A stretch of 64,000 nt of DNA from Mortierella sp. BCC40632 (lineage: Eukaryota; Mortierellomycota; Mortierellomycetes; Mortierellales; Mortierellaceae): contig WAEK01000025.1 of assembly GCA_011634665.1 (NCBI GenBank), forward strand, positions 329,501 to 393,500, in the 5' to 3' direction. The notes under the pieces are model-generated. The model did no database searches and had not been told where the DNA came from. It was given only the letters and a program-made list of their open reading frames with translations. A program made the translations under genes and the position numbers. Positions 23,400 through 35,472 of the stretch are shown piece by piece. Each line of letters begins with the position of its first letter. Positions within the stretch are counted from its first letter, which is position 1.

Positions 23400-24804
23400 T
23401 CTCGAGTTTCCTGGCTGGACAGACAAAGAGTCAATTTGCGCATACATTTCCCGAGTTAGAAACTCTTTGCACGATGATCAATCAAAAAGCAGGAATGGGA
23501 CAGATTTCTCTCCCAGGAAGTAGTCGACATGCTATTCCAAAAATTTGTAGGCCGCTATCGACCGGCTATAGCAGCAATTGGTATCTTAACTTGATGAACA
23601 TGAAGGAAGGGTGCAACAGAATGATTCCATGTCCAGTACGCTAAACACCTGTAGCATTATCATCTCCCTGTCTATAGAGAGGATCGTCGAATCCAATGAC
23701 CCTGGGACATGGAAGAAGACCATCGAGGATGCTGAGGATAGGCTGGTGTCTTGGGCACACCGGCACATCAAAGGCAATTTGTGCTACGAGATATCTCGCC
23801 TCCACGACAAACACAACAAATACAAGGATCAGCTTGTGGACTCTATCGATAACATGCTTGGCCTCCTGATGTACCAGCGTTGCATGTTTGGGAGCCATGA
23901 CCTTGTTCTCAAGGAAGTAGATCCTCAGTTGGTAGAGCATGCGTTTGGTCGAATCAAAATCATCTCGGGTAAGGCTACTACCGTTTTGGACGAGCTCTTC
24001 GTTTCCAAGGCTGTGGAGAACTATTTCATGGCCACAGATCCATACTTCAAGAAGGAGGTCCGGAAACGAATGGTGAAAGCGACAGCCTCCGATCAAGGAT
24101 GTGTGTTTGAGAGGTTCATGATGAGTGTTTTTAGCGAGACATTCAACAAACAACCTCTATCGGATTGGCCACACGATCCCCCCATCGCTGACATGTGTCC
24201 AGCTCTCGTCGGCAAGGTGGAGATTGTTGGGTGGAGGGAGCCTGGACTCGAGCAAGGCACGACTCACGCGACGATATCAATGGAAGATTTCATGGACGCT
24301 CATGCTAACCATCAGTCAACTCGCAACAGCATGCCTGTCGCCCCATTTTTCTTCCCCAAGTCCAAACCGTCGGGACCAGATTTGGTTTTCTTCATTCGGA
24401 TCGATGGCGTTCGGCTGGTTCCTGTTTTTGTGCAGATGAAACTACATCAAGGGTCGTCTAACTTCTCGGAGAAGGATTGGAGCGAAGCACTCAGCACAGT
24501 ATCGGCTCTTAAAATTGAGGGTCACGCTAAGGCATTTCGCAAGTATTGCCCTGACAACGTCTACATCAGCATGGTCGTTGCATATCCTACCAAGTGGACG
24601 GACAAACTGCCAGCAGCATCCAGTCTCCCAAAGGATCCCACTGGTGTTCAACAAGTCGTGATCAATATCAGTGACGACAATTTTGGCGACATTTTCCCCA
24701 AGGATCATGTAGAGTTCATTGATCGTCTCAAGAACGCGCGAAAGCGTTCTGCTGACGATGAGGATAGTAGCGATGAAGAGTACTCCAAAAAGCAGAGGAG
24801 CTAG
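21477..24804 (+). pseudogene. CRN2: Crinkler-type Ubl-NTPase-REase protein with a +2 frameshift in exon 5
   Basis: Six exons with GT-AG borders: 21477-21813, 21945-22028, 22134-22442, 22539-23245, 23407-23580 and 23678-24804. The header is the most divergent in the window (MINNPLTLFCLVDGEATSN). Walker A GVSGCGKTR is split by intron 3; Walker B RLLVIHDEAQ is near 23020; the VTCGTGLS strand is near 23160. The nuclease part has CVFERFMMSVF, GPDLVFFIRIDG and PVFVQMKL (24370-24445). The tail KNARKRS...SKKQRS resembles a bipartite nuclear localisation signal. Exon 5 has AAAAA where CRN3 and CRN5 have AAA (about 23490), so it is 174 rather than 172 nt and the spliced length is not divisible by three. 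Intron 4 carries (CAC)n followed by a poly-A; introns 1 and 2 carry poly-T. Apart from this indel the copy is well preserved, so inactivation is recent or an assembly error. Confidence 0.85.
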
Positions 24805-25090
24805 TCTATCACTGCACCTTCCTCAACCTAGTTGGCACTCTTATTATTCTTTCCTCAACCAGCTTGTTTTTTCTCCATCGAATGCCTATACCCTTTGTTG
24901 TCATACCCTGCGTTCGCAATCATTCTTTCAACTCTTCTGCACTTTGCATCTATTTAGCATGATGAATATCTTTATTGAATATCAAAGACTTCGCATCGTC
25001 CTCAACATTCTTTTCAAATTCTTGAAGGAGTTACTACTATTGTAGTATGCGACGGCGAGGCGGATGAGAACAGATACGTGCTTTTTCTTT
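24805..25090. other. CRN2 3' flank, duplicated downstream of CRN5
   Basis: This non-coding flank is almost identical to 51614-51936 (apart from an extra stretch before 51937). It joins CRN2 directly to the 28S cassette leader. Together with the cassette it shows that CRN 3' end plus 28S cassette was copied as one segment. Confidence 0.7.
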
Positions 25091-25859
25091 GTATATGAGT
25101 GACCAGAGAGAGGGGGGAGAGGACCAGAAAATTCTGTGAAAGCGACGGTGGTGAAACTGCAGCAGGAGGGGGCGATGTGTTAGAACAGCATGTGAGTGAA
25201 AGGATGAGTTTCAGACAGAAAGTTTGTGGGGAGAACGGCGACGACGCCGAGGGATATCAGCGATAGGTTTGCGGGAGAGCGGCGACAATGCAGAGAATGA
25301 GTGGCGACAGTGAATAGGGAGAGCAGCGACAGGTGGAGGGTGTTAGAACAGCGTTAGTACATTGTTAATTGGGTTAGTAAAATGTTAATCAGGGTAAGTT
25401 CAAGGCAGAGGGAGATCAGCGACAGGATGAAGGGTGTTTTGTCCGTCAATCTTTGCTTCTGCTTTGATTATTGAGTTAGTGGGATCTAGTGTAGTTGGCT
25501 GCATCAAAGAGGGCGACAGTTGCTTCCGGATCTATCAGCCAACAATCAGAGAGTGAGGATGAGAGGTTAGTGCAGTTTCTTGATAGTTTTGACCTCCTTT
25601 TATACTTGTTGCTGCGGTAGTCGGAGTAATATCTTTAGGGTGGCGTTGATCATATGCTCCGGTGGCGCGAGATAAATGCTCCGATTGAGATATTCCGACA
25701 CGCTTGCGCCATAAAGTTGAGTAATGCGCAGCACCTTCTGATATCTATTTAAACCTTCCCAAGATGCACTCTTGATTCACACTTTTCCGATCAAGAACGA
25801 CCAAGGGTATCCAGTAAGTTTTTCAAAAAGGTAAGAGATAAATTATTAAAGAGTAGAAT
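25091..25859 (+). repeat. LTR-like leader of 28S cassette 2
   Basis: Nearly identical to the cassette 1 and cassette 4 leaders over its whole length, beginning GTATATGAGTGACCAGAG. The TATA-like CTATTTAAACC and the CTTTTCCGATCAAG stretch are conserved. Confidence 0.6.
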
Positions 25860-25896
25860 AACTGGCTTGTGGCAGCCAAGCGTTCATAGCGACGTT

Positions 25897-25932
<36 letters not shown>

Positions 25933-25976
25933 ACTGAGGCAGAATTCAGTAAGCGTTGGATTGTTCACCCACTAAT

Positions 25977-26031
<55 letters not shown>

Positions 26032-26428
26032 ATGAAGTGTTGTTGCAATAGTAATTGAAGTTAGTACGAGAGGAACCGTTCATTCGGATATTTGGTATTT
26101 GGGCCTACCTGAGCAGGTAATGGCCCGAAGCTATCATCCGTTGGATTATGGCTGAACGCCTCTAAGTCAGAATCCGTGCTAGAACGCGACGATTGCCGCC
26201 TCCTCCGATTTTTAGTTGAATACGAATAGAGCTTCGGCTCCTGAATCATACTTTTGGGAATCGCATGGGTAGCGGAAAGGCTGCTTGTGTCTCTCATCAT
26301 GTTAATTTCAAATATTGGAAGAGATAAATCCATTGCAGACGACTTTAATTGAACGGGGTATTGTAAGCGGTAGAGTAGCCTTGTTGCTACGATCCGCTGA
26401 GATTAAGCCCATTGTTCTCTAGATTTGT
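25860..26428 (+). rRNA. 28S rRNA 3'-terminal fragment, copy 2 (divergent variant)
   Basis: Same span as the other copies, ending AGATTTGT at 26428. It differs from them at paired positions that keep helices: GGGCC/GGCCC instead of GGGTC/GACCC, TACCT/AGGTA instead of TGCCT/AGGCA (26100-26127), and GCGG/CCGC instead of GCAG/CTGC near the end. The expansion segment (about 26215-26300) is also different. The sarcin-ricin loop is intact. Downstream shared ETS-like sequence is missing. Confidence 0.9.
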
Positions 26429-26624
26429 TCAAAAGAACAATATCTCTCTTTTTTTTTTCTTTCACTCGTGTGATGTTCTTAAGGGGTGGATATGTTTGTC
26501 ATTGTGCGCGCGTGTATACTACAGCTTATATGCTGTTGTTACTGGGTGTGGCATTATTGGCACACACGTTCATCTGCTCGAGTCAACAACACAGGGAGCG
26601 ACAGCAAAAAAAAAAAAAAAAAAA
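26429..26624 (+). repeat. Poly(A)-tailed retroposon 3' end, copy 2
   Basis: The end is the same as at 17645-17702 (TTCATCTGCTCGAGTCAACA, then AGCGACAGC and poly-A, 26568-26624). It abuts the 28S fragment directly. As in copy 1, the 3' end of a PD-(D/E)XK gene follows within about 200 bp. Confidence 0.5.
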
Positions 26625-26786
26625 GCTCTGGCTCTGGGATCAAAGTTTAGTCCGTATTTTCAAGCGGATCTGATTTCTTTCCCTCCCTCCTCTCACTCTT
26701 TAGCGCTCGTGGTAGACATCTAGTACAGCAATCTATTTGAGTTTTCAGCCAAGCTTCAAGGTGCACTTTATTGCAATTACGAGCCA

Positions 26787-29247
26787 TTACAGTATCCATT
26801 CATCATTCTCGTCGTTAGTGTCATCGTCAACATTTGCATGTACAGCCATGAGATGCCTATCCTTCTTCGATGGCGTCAGCAGGATATAAGGGTTCGGTCT
26901 TTTTCTGGGAGGAGGAGTGCGTGGCGCTTCATCTGGAGATGAAGGACAATGGTTCTCGTCGGTAAAACCGAAAGGTGTTGATTGTGACATCGCCAAAGCG
27001 TCGACAACTTTCACCGCATATCTTCTCATGTGCTCCTATTATTATGATTAGTATAATGCTATCAATAAATCACTTGAGCATATCACCGTCAACTCTCAAG
27101 GTCATCATTGCTCAAAAAGCGCCATACCCTAAAAGACAGGAGTGTCAGGATGCTGCTTGATTGGAGAAAAGCCTTCAATTGCGAGACTTCTGGCGGCAAC
27201 GTTATGCCCTTCGCGGTCGATCTTCCAGCGCCGAGAATGTCGTCATAGCGTCTCAGGGTGTAAAAATCAAGACCTAGACCTTTGCCTTCAGCAATAATGG
27301 GGTAACTGGACTCGAGATCTAGCCCACGTTCTTCTAACTCCAAGAGAATCGCTGCGTTCAAACGAACCGACTTTTTCTGCTGTTTGTCGCACATTTGTTG
27401 TGTAGAAGTCGAAGCTTTGAATTCGAAAATGGCAATTTCCGTCTTCCACATATTGTCCATTTGGATTCTGATACTCATGTCAACTTTGCGCCCGCAAGAT
27501 GTTGACGTTGTCGCTCCAAACTCTCGTTCCACCAGTTGACGGGCATTAGTACTCGCCTTGGACACAAGCTCACCTCTGCATAAACGAGATAGACCGATAA
27601 AATTGAGTCACCTTGATGATAAATGAAAATCGAGTTCCATAAGCACGCGAAGCAATGACTTACGGTATTGCTCTCAAGGCTGTATCGAAGAATAAGATGT
27701 TGAAGAGCATAGTCCAGGCTGAGACGTACACGTGCTCAGAAGTCGGGGGTACAAATATGCCGAGCTCGATCCACAACAGAATCTGTTGGACAATCTGAAG
27801 AGTGACATACTTCGCCTTCTCGGCATACGTATCTCTTGAACCTGAAGCATCTTGCAAGAGCTGCCATACTTTTTTCTGAAGTTGAAGGAAATTAGGTTCG
27901 CAAAACGGGTCCATTGTGAGGTCGGGGTATAAGGCCGCCAAGAGTTCGGCAAGCAGGCTCTTGACAGCCATGTGGGTGTCCGACTGGAGATCGAGATCTG
28001 GGAGCCGTGATGCGGTCATAATCTTCTTAGACAGGCTGAATTGTCGTGCGCTTGGTGAAACTGTGTTGACAATGCCCGACAGCAACACACTGAGATGAAG
28101 AAAAACAATTAGCAACGTCAACTCTATTGATTCACGTAACATTATCTCTGACAAAAGCATGAACTGGCTTACAATGCATCCTTTTTGGATTCAACTGGTC
28201 CAGGCTCTCGCAAGCAAATTAATGCTGCCTTATACATTTCGTAGATGATCGACTGTTCAGGGAGCTTTGATGGTGGTTGTGAGGGTAAAAGGGCTGGTTT
28301 ATTCTTAGCCTACAACAAGGGAGACAGCTGCAGCATTAATACTGTATCTTGAGCTGCCAACTCTGAATAAAGAAAGGGATGCACTTGACATACCTTCTGA
28401 AAAACATAAGAGATAAGGTCGTAAAAGGGGTTCGCCTTCGCTCCAGACGGGATGACGATCTGTATTTCTGGTCAGTCGAGATTCAACATGACGTTGGAGA
28501 TAGGTCAGAAATGTAACGACACTGGCTTGAGATTTCCAAAAACGCACATCATACTTACCATCAGCATCCGTATCGTGGTCTCCAATGGTCTCGTCTAACC
28601 ATGCATATGTCCGAAGAACTTAGTGACGTTAGAATTAAAAAAAAAGGAAAAAAAAAGGAAAAAAAAAAAACCAGATAATACAGATAATACAGAACCATTT
28701 TTGATGAAACGAGAATGTTACCTGCTGCCTCGAGGTTGACATGTGATTCCGCTTCTGCCTCACTGTTCTCTGAGTTATCCATCGTCTTCATATGCGAGTG
28801 CAAGACAGACGAGAATCCATGCTGCTCAGGACTGGACCGCTCATTGAGCCATGAGCGCCTCTCCATTGTCTTCTTCGACGATTCGCTGATGGTGATGTTG
28901 GCGAGAGGGGTTGCGTTTTGTATTAAAGATGTTTCTGTCCGGGAGAGCGAGAAAGCTGTGGTCGCCGATTTTGTAGCATCAGCCCAAAATAGTTGAGCCT
29001 TGTTTTTTTTCCAGCTTTCGAACTCAACGGTAAGTGTTGATTGCTGCGCCTTATTGAATATTCTGCTGCATGTTATAGATGAAAAATAATCCTTATGTGC
29101 TGTCCTTTTGTCGGTATATTTAAAAAACGTGAAGAAGTCCGTCGGATTGAGGGTTGCTTTGTTCACTGAGATATATTTAAAAATCATATCCGGAACCCAT
29201 GGCTCATCAACTTTTGGCTGCCGGCCTGAAGACTCAGTTGATGACAT
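26787..29247 (-). CDS. PD-(D/E)XK nuclease-like protein 2 (multi-exon)
   Basis: The first usable ATG is 29247 (MSSTESSGRQPKVDEPWVPD). The long first exon (to about 28730) includes a Ser/Glu-rich stretch. Middle helical exons lie at about 28560-27660. The nuclease-like exon is 27560-27140: GRKVDMSIRIQ (Asp), IAIFEFKAST (E-x-K), DKQQKKSVRLNAAIL and PIIAEGKGLGLDFYTL. This is clearly paralogous to protein 1 (GRKVDISLRV, ICIFEFKTAD). The last exon (27029-26787) holds APRTPPPRKRPN and LTPSKKDRH, a basic tail like that of protein 1. The start could be further upstream if there is another exon. The role is unknown; a nuclease acting on nuclear DNA is inferred. Confidence 0.6.
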
Positions 29248-29940
29248 CGTTGTGGCAGGTGAGTTCAGTTGTTCCTGTAGAGCTCCTATTGCAGCCACAA
29301 AAAAAGACAAATATAATGTAAGTCCATCGCATTAAAGCAATTTCTTAAGACAGATTCCATCAGAGTGCGGATCTGGGATTCAATTCCCTGCAAGCGCTAC
29401 GGACATGAACGCATTCATGGCGGCAGGTTTTGACAGGAGAGTGCTGGGAATGAGTCACAGAGATGTAAAATGGACTACAGGGTTGTGCACAAAACGACTG
29501 GGACGTCCGACGCGCAGCGTTCCACATCGATGGGCGCCTGTTCCGCCATTTCCAGTAAAAAGGATATTTCTACTCCACAAATGTACAGCATCGAAGGATA
29601 TGCCGAATCTAGCGAGCTACACAGCGGACACAAGCAAACACGTGGCGGCTGGTTTTGACATGGTAAGGTGCTCGCTGGAAAACAGGCACTTCTTGAACAC
29701 ATGATGACAGCAATTAGGCCCTACACACTGGTAAGACCTCTCAAGATGCCACATGTTGTCCAACAACCCTTCTCGCTTTGCAATTAAATTTCTACACACC
29801 TTCAAGCAGAGATATATAGGTTGACAGCAAGAGATATGACAAGTGTAATAGAGAGAGAAGTTGCGTATGTGTGTGCGTGTGTGATTGTGGTGAAAAAAAG
29901 TGTGTATGTGTGTGATCAGGGTGAATGAGATGAAAAAGAG
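29248..29940. other. Intergenic, no gene seen
   Basis: GGGATTCAATTCCCT (about 29378) could be the T arm of a decayed tRNA or SINE, but nothing supports a full gene. Short ORFs on both strands show no domain. Confidence 0.4.
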
Positions 29941-29946
29941 AGAGAG

Positions 29947-30003
<57 letters not shown>

Positions 30004-30036
30004 TATATATATATATATATAGATATATAGATATAT

Positions 30037-30083
<47 letters not shown>

Positions 30084-30113
30084 TATATATATATATATAT
30101 AGATATATATTAT

Positions 30114-30154
<41 letters not shown>

Positions 30155-30210
30155 TATATATTATTATATAGATATTATTATATATATATATATATATATA
30201 TTATTATTAT

Positions 30211-30290
<80 letters not shown>

Positions 30291-30312
30291 ATGGACGGAT
30301 GGATGGATGGTG
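29941..30312. repeat. Compound microsatellite (GA)n-(AT)n-(GA)n-(GT)n-(GGAT)n
   Basis: (AT)n with GATA variants spans about 29950-30220, then (GA)n to 30243, (GT)n to 30288 and GGAT/GGAC units to about 30312. The GA-GT-GGAT order is the same as upstream of CRN4. Confidence 0.95.
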
Positions 30313-30801
30313 AGAGAAGGATGGAGTGGAGCATTAAAAGGTGGACGCGGCGCAGGAGCTAACAAGCCACCATGATATCACCGATTTCTTACTGCGGATG
30401 CTGCACTCCCCACGCATCTCCATCAACCTTGCAGCTCCTTCTGTCCACCAACCACTTTCTCTGTCTCCTCCATGCGCTCTCCCTTTCCTCGTCACTTTGC
30501 AATGTCCCTCTCCTCGCTCATTTCCTCTCATCTCCTCCCTTGCTTTGACCGCTCCCACGCTCTCTTTTGACCTTACTTTTCGTTTGTCTTTTCTCTCTTT
30601 CTTTTTTGCCACCATTTCCACATTTTCATTGGGTCTTTGCCACCGTTCTCACGCCTTTCATCCCTTCTAACTTTCCCTATTTAATCCCACCTTCTTCTTC
30701 TTTCTTTCATCACGCGCTTTCTCTACATCTCGCACCTTCTTAGCAACTCTCACTCACTCTTTTACAGACATCACCTACCCCTCTTATCCTTCTTTTCACT
30801 A
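30313..30801 (+). promoter_or_regulatory. 5' flank of CRN3, conserved with CRN4 and CRN6
   Basis: From GACGCGGCGCAGGAGC through AAGCCACCATGATATCACCG (30365-30384) and the C/T-rich stretch to ATG 30802, this is nearly identical to 43080-43542 and similar to 58190-58632. A promoter is inferred from conservation and position. Confidence 0.55.
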
Positions 30802-33800
30802 ATGCTTCGTAACACCATGACTGACAGCTCCATCACTCTGTTCTGTCTTGTTGATGGAGAGGCTAATGCGTTTTCGGTCGAGATTGAATCCGCAAGGACC
30901 GTTGATGCTCTTAAAGACGCCATCAAAGCCAAGATTCCTGACACATTCAATGGAGTTGATGCCAAGGATCTCACTCTATGGAAGGCCTCTGTCCCCGTCG
31001 CACCTAAGAAAGACCGCAAAGAGATTTCGCTTGCTGATGTCGCGTTAAAGGAGGAGCTCGATGAGACAGACGACATTGCTGATGTCTTCCCAGAGGCACC
31101 TCCCAAAAAGACAATCCACGTCATCGTCCAGCGCCCTCCTCAAGGTGAGACGCATCTAACTGATTGATCCTGCTAGCATGAGCTTATTCCGCTCTCTAAC
31201 TCTATTTTCTCTCCATTATCCTCATAGTCCATGCACCCGCACCTTCTCGCTCATTGACCCCACTTCCCGGCTACCATTCGGATCGTTCTCGTCCCAGTAC
31301 GCCCCTGTCTGGTATGAGTTCGTACTCTCTTTTTTTTTTTTTTTTTTTTCGTGGTTCTAACATCACACCCTTTCTTATGCAACTAGGCGACCTCCATGCC
31401 GACATCAAAACAATCACGGACAGGTTCTTTGCGCCAGGACCAGTCGCCAACTTCCTTGACGCGTTTGTGAAAGGCATGGAACATCTCCCAACCACAACTG
31501 GACATATTCGAGGACTGCCTCGAGCTTGGCGTCGACAGTTTGGCCATCCTGCTGAGACTCGACCCAGCTTGTTATTCATGGATCTTCCCAACCCTTCGGT
31601 ACCTGATTCAACGTCAAGGAATCTCGCCGCAGGTTCTATTCTGGACTTGGTGCAGGAGAACAATAGGGCGTTCATACCTGTCTTTGGCGTTTCTGGTAGG
31701 TCTCTTGAGGCAGTGCTTGGTTTGCAGATATCAAGATCAGTGCTTCTACACGATACTAATTTTCCTTCCTTCACATCCCCTCATGTTCACAATAGGATGC
31801 GGCAAGACTCGCGCTGTAATCGAGCTCCTCTCTCAACACTGGGGCTTTTACTTCAATGCTTCCAGTGATGACTGGGGATCTGCAGATATGATGACCCTTC
31901 GATCTGTCGTCCAAAAGTACTTGAATGACCGACGTGACTCTTCCGATATAGACCTAGAGGCCAACAACGGATATGCAAGAAAGACCACACTCTTGCTCTT
32001 TCTCTCTCGACTTATCATCTTCAAGCACTGTTTGAACATCCCCGGCAGCAGCGAGTCGTTGACCAGCGCAAGGTGGACTCTCCTACAAGTGTGCCCGCAT
32101 GTGCTCTTCGAACAGGACTTTTTCAACATGCTCTTCTTTCAGCTTCTCCATCTTCGAAATCACCGTGAAACTGATCTTTGGGATTTTGTGCGCAGTATGT
32201 ATGAAGATACCAAAGGATGCCTTATCGAGCATGGATGTCTACCAAGGATCAAGAGCAATACCAGGCTCTTAGTGATTCACGATGAAGCTCAGATCCTTGG
32301 CGATGAATTCAACGGTTCTTTCCAGTCGACAACCTCAGCAGAGTCCCCACGACCACTTCTCTCTCCTATTTTACATGCGTTTCGAGACATTGGCGAGCAC
32401 CAACTCACTCTGGTTACCTGTGGAACTGGGCTTTCAATCAACACTCTTTTTTGGGTTCAGAGCTCAGGTTCCGGTCTGAAGGACAGTTCCACTACCTTTG
32501 AGGTGAGCAGTCCACGTCTTTTAACGCTGGTTCGTCTTTCAGTCACGTTTGAGTTCAGAGATCAACTAACAATTGGCCCCTTCTTCTTCCACCTACACCA
32601 CCACAAAAAAAAATAAAAAAGTACCTCGAGTTTCCTGGCTGGACAGACAAAGAGTCAATTTACACGTACATTTCCCGAGTTAGAGACTCTCTACACGACG
32701 ATCAAGCAAAGCAGGAATGGGACAGATTTCTCTCCCAGGACGCAGTCGACATGCTATTCCAAAAATTTGTGGGCCGTTATCGACCGGCTATAGCAGCGAT
32801 TGGTATGTTAACTTGAGATGAACATTAAGGAAGGGTGCAATGAAATGATTCCTTGTCCAGTGTGCTCAATATCTGTAGCATTATCATCTCCCTGTCTATA
32901 GAGAGGATTGTCGAATCCAATGACCCTGGTTCATGGAAGAAGACCATCGAGGATGCAGAGGATAGGCTGGTGTCTTGGGCGCACCGGCACATCAAAGGCA
33001 ACTTGTGCTATGAGATAAATCGTCTCCACGACAAACACAACAAATACAAGGATCAGCTTGTGGAGTCTATCGACAGCATGCTGGGCCTCCTCATGTATCA
33101 GAGATGCATGTTTGGGAGTCATGACCTTGTCCTCAAGGAGGTGGACCCTCAGTTGGTTGAGCACGCTTTTGGCCGTATCAAAATCATCTCGGGTAAGGCT
33201 ACTACTGTTTTGGACGAGCCCTTCGTGTCCAAGGCCGTGGAGAACTATTTCATGGCCACAGATCCCTACTTCAAGAAGGAGGTCCGGAAACGGATGGTGA
33301 AGGCGACAGCCTCCGATCAAGGATGTGTGTTTGAGAGGTTCATGATGAATGTTTTTAGTGAGACATTCAACAAACAACTTCTATCGGATTGGCCACACGA
33401 ACCCCCCATCGCTGACATGTGTCCAGCGCTCGTCGGCAAGGTAGAGATTGTTGGCTGGAGGGAGCCTAGACTCGAGCAAGGCACGACTCACGCGACAATG
33501 TCAATGGAGGATTTCATGGACGCTCATGTCAACCATCAGTCAACTCGCAACAACATGCCTGTCGCCCCATTTTTCTTCCCCAAGTCCAAGCCGTCGGGAC
33601 CAGACTTGGTTTTCTTCATTCGGATCGATGGTACTCGGTTGATACCTGTTTTTGTGCAGATGAAACTACATCAAGGATCGTCTAACTTCTCGGAGAGGGA
33701 TTGGAGTGAAGCACTCAGCACAGTCTCGGCACCCAAGATTGAGGCGCATGTGAGGACTTTCCGCCAGTTCTGCCCTAACAATGTCTATATCAGCATGATT

Positions 33801-34028
33801 GTAGCATACCCAACCAAGTGGAGTGACAAGCTTCTGGCACCTTCAGATCTCCCAAAGGACACCAGTGGTGTTCAGCAGGTCGTGATCAACATAGGCGATA
33901 ACAATTTCGGCAACATTTTCCCCCAAGAGCATGTAGATTTTATAGATCGACTCAAGAATGCTCGAAAGCGCTCTGTTGACGACGATGACAGCAACGACGA
34001 CGACTGCTTCAAAAAGCAGCGAAGCTAA
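30802..34028 (+). CDS. CRN3: intact Crinkler-type Ubl-NTPase-REase protein, 913 residues
   Basis: Six exons: 30802-31144, 31228-31311, 31387-31695, 31796-32502, 32631-32802 and 32902-34028, all GT-AG, 2742 nt spliced, with no internal stop seen. Residues 1-114 form the ubiquitin-like CRN header (LFCLVDGEANAFSVEIES; ends HVIVQRPP). Residues 115-142 are a Pro/Ser linker. An NTPase follows, with Walker A GVSGCGKTR (about 242-250, split by intron 3), Walker B LLVIHDEAQ (about 403-411) and VTCGTGLS. The C-terminal nuclease-like region has CVFERFMMNVF, GPDLVFFIRIDG (Asp near 771) and PVFVQMKL (Q-x-K near 791). The tail KNARKRS...KKQRS looks like a bipartite nuclear signal; there is no signal peptide. 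This is the Ubl/P-loop NTPase/restriction-endonuclease plan described for CRN effectors. Its target is unknown. The NTPase exon is nearly identical to that of CRN2. Confidence 0.9.
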
Positions 34029-34799
34029 TCTTTCACTGCAGAATAAAATGCGCTTTCTGCTTGTGAAGACGTGTTACTGAGCTGTCTTCATCCAATTTGT
34101 TTGTCTCCATTCCTTATCGTGTATAGAGAGAGATGAGCAACAGGCAAGAGAGGGAGCGGCGATGATCTAGCGACAGAGAGGGTATTAGTCGTGAAGACGA
34201 TAAAGTCATACTGCTGGTCAAGGTGGGAACAAAAAGTCTGGGCGTTGTGCGGGAAAAAAGTCATGCTGGCTGAAGTGCGGGAAAAAAGTCATGCTGGGTG
34301 TACTGCGGGAAAAAAGTCATGCTGGGCGCACTGCGGGGATGAGTAGGATTGTTGATCAATCTTTTCTCAGAGTGATCAAAGAGTGAGATTAGAGGTGAGG
34401 GATATCTGCGGGAGAGTAATGCAAGTTAGCACAGCGTTTGTACTGGAGGGGGGAGGTGGAGAGCGGTAATCAGATGGTGTAAGTCCTGGTGCGAGATCTG
34501 TGTTTGATTATTGGGTTAGTGTAGACTATGTCTCATCAAACAATCACAATATCGTAAATGGAGTTCAGAGAAGGATCCTCTCTTTGGAGGAATAAAAACT
34601 GAACACTGTAAACCACAGACTTGCGCACTGTAAATTGCTGTGCGTGAGCTGGGAGAGAGGACGAGAGAGGGGCGTGAGTGGGACAAAAAATGCGCACTGC
34701 AGACTACAAAATTGCGCACTGTGAAATGACACAAAAAGAGATGAGAGATGCCCTGTTTTTATCTGTCCCATAAGGTCCCACTCTTTACTCTGACAGGGT
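34029..34799. repeat. Non-coding stretch with tandem repeats downstream of CRN3
   Basis: Three copies of a GTGCGGGAAAAAAGTCATGC unit of about 31 bp lie at 34240-34337. Several TGCGCACTGTAAA-type words lie at 34600-34740. ORFs on the minus strand are low-quality. No gene is supported. Confidence 0.6.
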
Positions 34800-35300
34800 G
34801 GAGTGTGTTAAGACAGTGTTAGATCAATATGAGCTAGAGTTAGTTCAGGGCACAGGGATAAAATGGCAGGATGGAGGGTGTTTTGTCCGCCAATCTTTGC
34901 TTTCGCTTTGTTTATTGACTTGGTGGGATCTAATGTAGTTGGCTGCATCAAAGAGACAAATCACTTTTGGATCTATCAGTCAAAAATGAGAGGATGAGGA
35001 CGAGAGGTTAGTGCAGTTTCTTGATAGTTTTGTCTCTCTTTTTATACTTGTTGCTGCGGCAGTCGGAGTAATTGCTTGAGGGTGGCGTTGGACATATGCT
35101 CCGGTGGAGCGAGATATGCTCCGATTGAGATAATCCGACAACGTTGCGCAGTAAATGTGAGAAATGCGCAGTTCTCTCTAAAATCTATATAAACCCTCCC
35201 GAGAGACCCTTTTGATTCACACTTTTCCGATCAAGTGTGTCCGACATTGTCCAATAAATTTTTGATAAAGGTACGATAAAGATTACTAAAGAGTATTAAT
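34800..35300 (+). repeat. LTR-like leader of 28S cassette 3 (divergent)
   Basis: Similar to the 3' two thirds of the other leaders (GTTGGCTGCATCAAAGAG, TTTTATACTTGTTGCTGCGG) but clearly diverged. It has CTATATAAACCCTCCC as the TATA-like word and CCAATAAA (35249-35256) as a poly-A-signal-like word before the 28S junction, which supports an LTR reading. Confidence 0.55.
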
Positions 35301-35337
35301 AACTGGCTTGTGGCAGCCAAGCGTTCATAGCGACGTT

Positions 35338-35373
<36 letters not shown>

Positions 35374-35417
35374 ACTGAAGCAGAATTCAGTAAGCGTTGG
35401 ATTGTTCACCCACTAAT

Positions 35418-35472
<55 letters not shown>

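Noticed and set aside
22214..23644. ORF of 476 codons with a His/Lys tract in CRN2
   Set aside because: It reads through introns 3 and 4; the His and Lys runs are the (CAC)n and poly-A of intron 4. Spliced exons fit the paralogues better.
29941..30220. AT-rich tract as a replication origin or centromere
   Set aside because: It is a simple (AT)n microsatellite without further support.
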